Part shown: one piece after another, positions 43,369 through 48,184 of the stretch
Layout of the letters: every line of letters starts with the position of its first letter
Position numbering within the stretch: position 1 is the first letter of the stretch
The notes under the pieces: generated by a model
What the model saw: only the letters and a program-made list of their open reading frames with translations
Told to the model about the DNA's origin: nothing
Database searches by the model: none
Assembly: GCF_002101735.1 (NCBI RefSeq)
Contig: NZ_LQPE01000136.1
Location: 1-48,184 of the forward strand
Length of the DNA stretch: 48,184 nt
Reading direction: 5' to 3'
From: Mycobacterium kyorinense
GTDB lineage: Bacteria > Actinomycetota > Actinomycetes > Mycobacteriales > Mycobacteriaceae
Made by a program: the position numbers and the translations under genes

Positions 43369-44325
43369 ATGACCGCAGCCGCCGATCAACCGGTCCGTCC
43401 CGGCCCCGTCGCGCCCGTGCGGCCGCGGGTGATGGCGGAATTCCGCAAGCATTCCGGCAGCGTGTTCGGCGGACTGTTCGGGGCCGCCGCATTCGACGAG
43501 GTGGCGCTGGTCCCGGTGGCCGCCGCCGTCGACAAGACCGGCCGTTTTGAACGCAACTTCGCCGACCGAGGGGTGCGCAGCGGATTCTCTGCGCTGCTGG
43601 CGATTTGGGGAGACGCCGACGACCGCGCGGCCGAAGGAGCGCGGCTCAAGCGGTTGCACCGTGACGTTCGCGGCCGGGGCAAGGGCGAATTCGCCGACGT
43701 CCGCTACAGCGCGCTGAGCCCGCAGCTGTGGAATTGGATCGCGATCAGCGGGATCTTCGTTGTGCTGCATTCGTTTACGCCCGCGACCGGCATCAGGCTG
43801 ACCGCGGCCGAGCAGGAGGCGGCCTACCGCCAACTGGTGGAGGCATTCCGCGCGATCGAGCTGAGCGGCAAGTCGGCGAAGTTGCCCGCCGGCTACGCCG
43901 AAGCGGTCGCATACTACGACCGGATGGTCGAAACCGAGCTTGCGGCCAACCCGTTTCTCCGCCGGGTGACGGCCGATCTGACCCGGCTGCCGCTGCCGAC
44001 CCTGCTGCTGCCGGCGCCACTGCGGCGCGCGCTGACCCCGCTGTGGTTAGCGGTGCGACCGGGGGCGGGGCGGGTGGTCAAGGTGTGCTCGTTCGGGATC
44101 ATGCACCCGGGCGTTCGGGAGCTGACCGGATTTCGTTGGCAGCCTTGGCATGACGTCGAGTTCGGGGTCTACACGCGGCTGGTGCAGCTGGCCTGGCGGG
44201 TGCTGCCGGACCGGCTGCTGCTCGTGCCCCTGGCCTACAACCGCCTGCAATACGAAAAACTGGTCCGGTTGCATCGATCGGTGGCTCTGGACTCGTTCGC
44301 GGCACCCGGCTGCCCGGTCGGTTGA
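43369..44325 (+). CDS. MpaB/DUF2236 family oxygenase
   Basis: A 318-residue protein of the DUF2236 family, whose members include the rubber oxygenase Lcp and fungal MpaB and which usually bind b-type haem through histidines. Visible family parts are FDEVALVPVAAAVDK, the RLKRLHRDVRG helix and WNWIAISGIFVVLHSF, with conserved His and Trp residues. No signal peptide or twin-arginine motif, so cytoplasmic. ATG at 43369 follows GAGGGGAG. The next gene, a TetR regulator, begins 13 bases downstream, so both are produced from the operator-controlled promoter. The substrate could be a polyprenoid, lipid or xenobiotic. Confidence 0.85.
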   Translation: MTAAADQPVRPGPVAPVRPRVMAEFRKHSGSVFGGLFGAAAFDEVALVPVAAAVDKTGRFERNFADRGVRSGFSALLAIWGDADDRAAEGARLKRLHRDVRGRGKGEFADVRYSALSPQLWNWIAISGIFVVLHSFTPATGIRLTAAEQEAAYRQLVEAFRAIELSGKSAKLPAGYAEAVAYYDRMVETELAANPFLRRVTADLTRLPLPTLLLPAPLRRALTPLWLAVRPGAGRVVKVCSFGIMHPGVRELTGFRWQPWHDVEFGVYTRLVQLAWRVLPDRLLLVPLAYNRLQYEKLVRLHRSVALDSFAAPGCPVG

Positions 44326-44338
44326 CATACTGGTGCGG

Positions 44339-44926
44339 ATGCCACGCCAACGGACCACCGCCAGCTCCAGCGCGCAGGAGGACGCCATCCTCAAGGCGGC
44401 CGCCGAAGAAGTCGCACTGGTCGGTGTGGGGCGCGCCAGTCTGGATGTCATCGCCCGCCAGGCCGGTGTCAGTCGCAGCACGCTGTATCGCCGGTTTCCG
44501 AGCCGGGATGCTCTGATCACCGAGCTGGGTCGACGCACCTTCGAGTTCGCGATGGCCCGGCTGCGTACCGTCGCAATGGATTCCGGCCCCAAAGACGCTG
44601 CGGTGGCGGCATTCTGCGAAGGTTTGCGGCTGCTGACGACGGAGCCGGTGATGCGGAAGTTCCTGCGACTGGATGGCGATGCGTGGTCGGTGGCGGGCGC
44701 ATACGAGGAGGCCGAAGCCTTCCTGGAGCACGCGTCGCGGGCGATGGCCAGGGCGTTGCGCGCCGCCGGCGCCACGATGCCCGACGAGGAATTACTGGCC
44801 GTCGCCGAATTACACATCCGGGTGGCGGGCTCGCTGGCGCAGGTGCCGAGCAAAGTGCTCGACGCCGGCGACGACGACGCGGTGCGGGATTACGCGCGCA
44901 AGCACCTGGCGCCGCTGGTGTGGTAG
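44339..44926 (+). CDS. TetR family regulator of the MpaB-type gene
   Basis: A 195-residue TetR protein: helix-turn-helix with LDVIARQAGVSRSTLYRRF at about 39-57, then a helical ligand domain with AVAAFCEGLRLL and VAELHIRVAGSLAQ. It lies directly downstream of the oxygenase gene on the same strand. The palindrome at 43320-43348 in the shared promoter is the likely binding site, which would give negative autoregulation. Convergent with fum with six bases between stop codons. Confidence 0.92.
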   Translation: MPRQRTTASSSAQEDAILKAAAEEVALVGVGRASLDVIARQAGVSRSTLYRRFPSRDALITELGRRTFEFAMARLRTVAMDSGPKDAAVAAFCEGLRLLTTEPVMRKFLRLDGDAWSVAGAYEEAEAFLEHASRAMARALRAAGATMPDEELLAVAELHIRVAGSLAQVPSKVLDAGDDDAVRDYARKHLAPLVW

Positions 44927-44932
44927 CGCCGG

Positions 44933-46324
44933 CTACTCCTTGACCTTCGCCATCGCCAGCACGTCGAGGCGGCGGTCGAGCTCCTCCTCGGAGAGCTTGT
45001 CGCCGATCAGCCCGCGGTCGATCACCGTCTGGCGAATCGTCTTGCGCTCCTTGAGCGCTTCTTTGGCGACCGCGGCGGCCTCCTCGTAGCCGATCGCCGA
45101 GTTCAGCGGCGTCACGATCGACGGCGACGACTCGGCCAGCTCGCGAAGGTGCTCGACGTTGGCGGCCAGCCCGGCGATGCAGCGCTCGGCAAACAGCCGC
45201 GACACGTTGGTCAGCAGCTTGAACGACTCCAGCATGTTGCGCGCCATCATCGGGATGTAGACGTTGAGCTCGAAGGCGCCGTTGGCGCCGCCCCAGGCGA
45301 TCGCCGCGTCGTTGCCGATCACCTGAGCCGCGACCTGCGTAACCGCTTCCGGGATAACCGGATTCACCTTGCCCGGCATGATCGAGCTGCCCGGCTGCAG
45401 ATCCGGCAGCTGGATCTCGGCCAGGCCGGTCAGCGGGCCCGATCCCATCCAGCGGATGTCGTTGGCGATCTTGGTCAGCGACACCGCGATGGTGCGCAGC
45501 GCTCCGGACGCCTCGACCAGCCCGTCGCGGGCGGCCTGGGCTTCGAAAGAGTTGGTGGCCGTGCGCAATTCGGTCAGGCCGGTCTTGTCCACCAGCACCT
45601 CGACCACCTTGGCGCCGAAGCCGTCGGGCGCATTGAGCCCGGTGCCTACCGCAGTGCCGCCGATCGCCAGCTCACCGAGCCGCGGCAGCGTGGCCTGCAC
45701 CCGTTCGATGCCGGCTTCGATCTGGCGGGCGTAGCCGGAGAACTCCTGTCCGAGCGTCACCGGAACAGCGTCCATCAGATGCGTGCGGCCCGACTTCACC
45801 ACCGTGCGCCACTCGCGAGCCTTGGCCGCCAAGGCTTCCTGCAGCACCTCCAGCGCCGGGATCAGGTGGCGCACAGCGGCTTCGGTGGCCGCGATGTGAG
45901 TGGCGGTCGGGAAGGTGTCGTTGGACGACTGCGACATGTTGACGTCGTCGTTGGGGTGCACCGTGACACCGTTGGCCGCGGCGATGCTCGCGATCACCTC
46001 GTTGGTGTTCATGTTGGAGCTGGTGCCGGACCCGGTCTGGAACACGTCGATGGGGAACTGGTCGTCGTGCTGGCCGTCGGCGATCTCGTTGGCGGCGGCA
46101 ATGATCGCGTCGGCCTTCTCCGGCGCCAACAGCCCGAGGTCCTTGTTGACTTGTGCGCAGGCACCTTTCAGCAGACCCAGCGCCCGGATCTGGGTGCGCT
46201 CGAGTCCGCGCCCGGAGATCGGGAAGTTCTCCACCGCACGCTGAGTCTGGGCGCGCCACAACGCTTTCGCCGGCACCCGGACCTCGCCCATGGTGTCGTG
46301 TTCGATGCGGTATTCGTCGGCCAT
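44933..46324 (-). CDS. fum: Fumarate hydratase class II
   Basis: A 463-residue class II (iron-independent) fumarase, catalysing fumarate to malate in the TCA cycle. The superfamily signature [11 protein letters not shown] is at residues 312-322 with the catalytic serine in the SS pair, and substrate-binding segments [13 protein letters not shown] (97-109) and [11 protein letters not shown] are present. Length matches the homotetrameric enzyme. Corresponds to Rv1098c. It is 18 bases downstream of glpX on the same strand, so both are probably transcribed together. Confidence 0.96.
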   Translation of the reverse strand: MADEYRIEHDTMGEVRVPAKALWRAQTQRAVENFPISGRGLERTQIRALGLLKGACAQVNKDLGLLAPEKADAIIAAANEIADGQHDDQFPIDVFQTGSGTSSNMNTNEVIASIAAANGVTVHPNDDVNMSQSSNDTFPTATHIAATEAAVRHLIPALEVLQEALAAKAREWRTVVKSGRTHLMDAVPVTLGQEFSGYARQIEAGIERVQATLPRLGELAIGGTAVGTGLNAPDGFGAKVVEVLVDKTGLTELRTATNSFEAQAARDGLVEASGALRTIAVSLTKIANDIRWMGSGPLTGLAEIQLPDLQPGSSIMPGKVNPVIPEAVTQVAAQVIGNDAAIAWGGANGAFELNVYIPMMARNMLESFKLLTNVSRLFAERCIAGLAANVEHLRELAESSPSIVTPLNSAIGYEEAAAVAKEALKERKTIRQTVIDRGLIGDKLSEEELDRRLDVLAMAKVKE

Positions 46325-46342
46325 GCGTGTCCTTACAGTCGG

Positions 46343-47428
46343 TTACGGCAGCGGGTATTGGGCGTTGGAGTCGCCGGTGAAGTCGATGGCAGAGTACTCG
46401 TTGAGCTTCGAAAGCCGGTGGTAGGCCTCAATCATCCGCACCGTGCCCGACTTCGAACGCATCACGATCGACTGGGTGGTGCACCCGCCGGGGTAGTAGC
46501 GCACACCCTTGAGCAAGTCACCGTCGGTGACACCGGTGGCGCAGAAGAACACGTTGTCGCCGGAGACCAGGTCTTCGGTGGTCAGCACCCGGTCCACGTC
46601 GTGCCCGGCGTCAATAGCCTTCTGGCGCTCGGCATCATCCTTGGGGGCGAGCCGCGCCTGGATCGCGCCACCCATGCATCGGATGGCCGCCGCGGCGATG
46701 ATGCCCTCCGGCGTGCCGCCGATACCGGCCAGCATGTCGGTGCCCGAGTTCGGCCGGCACGCCGAGATCGCGCCGGCCACGTCGCCATCGGTGATCAGCC
46801 GGATCCGGGCGCCGGTGGCGCGGACGTCGTCGATCAGCTGTGCGTGCCGCGGCCGCTCCAGGATGCACACCGTCATGTCGCGCACCGACAAATCCTTGGC
46901 CTTCGCGACGGCGCGGATGTTGTCGGCGATCGGCGCGGTGATGTCCAGCACGTGCGCCGCTTCGGGGCCGACGGCGATCTTGTTCATGTAGAACACCGCC
47001 GACGGGTCGAACATCGCGCCGCGGTCGGCGACCGCCAGCACCGAGATGGCGTTGGGCATGCCTTTGCTCATCAGCGTGGTGCCGTCGATCGGGTCGACGG
47101 CGAAGTCGCAGTCCGGGCCGTCGCCGTTGCCGACCTCCTCGCCGTTGTAGAGCATCGGCGCGTGGTCCTTCTCGCCCTCGCCGATCACGACCACGCCGCG
47201 CATCGACACCGAGTTGACCAGCTCGCGCATGGCGTCGACGGCGGCCCCGTCGCCGCCCTCCTTGTCGCCGCGGCCCACCCAGCGGCCTGCGGCCATGGCG
47301 CCGGCCTCGGTCACCCGCACCAGCTCCAAGGCCAAGTTGCGGTCCGGGGCTTCACGACGAGAGGAGGCCGTTCGCGACGACGAGCCCGCGTCGGGCGAGG
47401 AGGCAGCGGCGCGATGAGCTTGCGTCAT
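46343..47428 (-). CDS. glpX: Class II fructose-1,6-bisphosphatase
   Basis: A 361-residue class II FBPase, the gluconeogenic enzyme that removes phosphate from fructose 1,6-bisphosphate; in mycobacteria GlpX is the main FBPase. Metal-binding segments are [14 protein letters not shown] and [15 protein letters not shown], and [18 protein letters not shown] is the substrate loop. The first 30 residues are Ser/Ala/Arg-rich and poorly conserved, so translation might begin later; ATG 47428 is the first in-frame start. Corresponds to Rv1099c. Divergent from the DUF4245 gene with 54 bases between. Confidence 0.95.
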   Translation of the reverse strand: MTQAHRAAASSPDAGSSSRTASSRREAPDRNLALELVRVTEAGAMAAGRWVGRGDKEGGDGAAVDAMRELVNSVSMRGVVVIGEGEKDHAPMLYNGEEVGNGDGPDCDFAVDPIDGTTLMSKGMPNAISVLAVADRGAMFDPSAVFYMNKIAVGPEAAHVLDITAPIADNIRAVAKAKDLSVRDMTVCILERPRHAQLIDDVRATGARIRLITDGDVAGAISACRPNSGTDMLAGIGGTPEGIIAAAAIRCMGGAIQARLAPKDDAERQKAIDAGHDVDRVLTTEDLVSGDNVFFCATGVTDGDLLKGVRYYPGGCTTQSIVMRSKSGTVRMIEAYHRLSKLNEYSAIDFTGDSNAQYPLP

Positions 47429-47482
47429 GGCGCCGATTGTCCCAGAAGCAGGTCGGCGGCCTAAAGCTGGGATACTCGTGCT

Positions 47483-48160
47483 GTGACGACGCAGCCGCAG
47501 CCGACGCCCAAGCCGGCCAAACCCCGGTTGCTGCAGGACGGCCGCGACATGTTCTGGTCGCTGGTGCCGCTGGTGGTGGCCTGCATCGTGCTGGCCGGCC
47601 TGGTCGGGATGTGCACCTTCGCGCCCCGCGCGGGCAACCGCGGACCGGTACCCTCCTACGACGCGGCCGCCGCGTTGCGGGCCGACGCGCAGACGCTGGG
47701 CTTCCCGGTCCGGCTGCCCCGGCTGCCCGACGGCTGGCAGGCCAATTCCGGCACCCGCAACGGTATCGACGACGGCCGCACCGACCCGTCGACCGGTCAG
47801 CGGCTACGGGCCGCGGTGTCGACCGTGGGCTACATCAGCCCGGCCGGCATGTACCTGAGCCTGAACCAGAGCAACGCCGACGAAGCCAAGCTGGTCGCCT
47901 CGATCCACCCGTCGATGTATCCCACCGGCACCGTCGACGTCGGCGCCACCCGCTGGATCGTCTACGAAGGTGACGGCGTCGAGCCGGTGTGGACGACTCG
48001 GCTCGACAGTGCAGCCGGCCCGGCCCAGATCGCGGTCACCGGCGCCGGCAGCGCCGCCGAATTCCGTACGCTGGCCGAAGCCACCCAGTCGCAACCGCCA
48101 TTGCCCGCGAAAGGACTCTCAATGAAGATGTCAAGCCGCCGACTTGGTGATCGGGGGTGA
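47483..48160 (+). CDS. DUF4245 single-pass membrane protein (Rv1100 type)
   Basis: A 225-residue protein: 25-residue Pro/Lys-rich N-terminus, one transmembrane segment ([20 protein letters not shown]) and an extracytoplasmic DUF4245 domain of about 150 residues ([17 protein letters not shown] at its start, [14 protein letters not shown] near its end). It is a conserved actinobacterial protein of unknown function, divergent from glpX. The last dozen residues ([13 protein letters not shown]) are basic and unlike the rest, so the natural end may have been altered by a small deletion or frame change. After the stop only 24 bases remain. Confidence 0.86.
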   Translation: MTTQPQPTPKPAKPRLLQDGRDMFWSLVPLVVACIVLAGLVGMCTFAPRAGNRGPVPSYDAAAALRADAQTLGFPVRLPRLPDGWQANSGTRNGIDDGRTDPSTGQRLRAAVSTVGYISPAGMYLSLNQSNADEAKLVASIHPSMYPTGTVDVGATRWIVYEGDGVEPVWTTRLDSAAGPAQIAVTGAGSAAEFRTLAEATQSQPPLPAKGLSMKMSSRRLGDRG

Positions 48161-48184
48161 TTCGGGTTGCCAGGTGCGGTTGTC

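Noticed and set aside
45149..47464. Open frame of about 770 codons opposite fum and glpX
   Set aside because: It is an antisense shadow of two well-supported enzymes; composition is Arg/Gly/His-rich with no domain, as expected for high-GC antisense frames.

Overview
The window is chromosomal DNA of a slow-growing Mycobacterium. The evidence is very high GC content, a PE/PPE/Esx (ESX-5-type) cluster, mycothiol metabolism (mca), fadD/echA/fadA paralogues, DUF732 secreted proteins, and a gene order that follows M. tuberculosis from about Rv1038c to Rv1100 as I recall it. Gene names rest on sequence motifs plus that remembered synteny; no search was run. The species cannot be named from this window.

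Layout. 1-1.8 kb (minus): the start of an EsxJ-type WXG100 gene, a PPE-SVP gene and a PE gene. 1.9-3.9 kb: a tRNA-Leu(UAA) followed by a small accessory patch with a divergent pair of near-identical DUF732 secreted proteins and a decayed FAD-monooxygenase. 4.0-9.5 kb (plus): YncE-like beta-propeller (Rv1057 type), fadD14, a DapB-like oxidoreductase, a class II glutamine amidotransferase and a patatin lipase, the last four tightly packed. 9.5-12.4 kb: an inserted module of a TetR regulator, a perfect palindromic operator and a molybdopterin oxidoreductase, lying between the two patatin genes (Rv1062 and Rv1063c types). 13.6-14.5 kb: thiol dioxygenase plus rhodanese. 14.5-16.8 kb (minus): a small secreted protein, echA8 and echA9. 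16.9-18.8 kb: a BI-1 family membrane protein, then a DUF559 nuclease-like gene bounded by two direct copies of a 65-bp hairpin repeat. 18.8-21 kb (minus): fadA3 and a GDSL esterase. 21.2-25.7 kb (plus): lipU, cbs, pra, metB. 25.7-27.6 kb (minus): a GPP34-like protein, greA and a DUF4307 protein. 27.6-31.1 kb (plus): mca, a small membrane protein, a YyaL-type thioredoxin-domain protein and a ketosteroid-isomerase homologue. 31.1-35.1 kb: hemolysin-III family protein, a short-chain Z-prenyl diphosphate synthase, and three unfamiliar membrane proteins with palindromic upstream sites. 35.3-39.5 kb: coaA, a DUF885 peptidase coupled to a long-form serine hydroxymethyltransferase, and a secreted protein. 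39.5-42 kb: desA2 and phoH2 with a PhoAT-like upstream ORF. 42-44.9 kb: a conserved hypothetical, a polysaccharide deacetylase, and an MpaB-family oxygenase with its own TetR regulator and operator. 44.9-48.2 kb: fum, glpX and a DUF4245 protein.

How the genes relate. Most of the window is housekeeping: reverse transsulfuration (cbs, metB), TCA cycle and gluconeogenesis (fum, glpX), CoA synthesis (coaA), prenyl and fatty-acyl metabolism. Accessory pieces sit between the conserved blocks, and several carry a visible regulatory site next to their regulator.

Most interesting signals: (1) the DUF559 nuclease gene bracketed by 62/65-identical hairpin repeats, one of which encodes the end of the gene; (2) a two-part promoter element with identical internal spacing upstream of both the PE/PPE/Esx operon and a DUF732 gene; (3) two self-contained TetR-operator modules; (4) the phoH2 upstream region, which could hold an antitoxin ORF, a structured RNA, or both.
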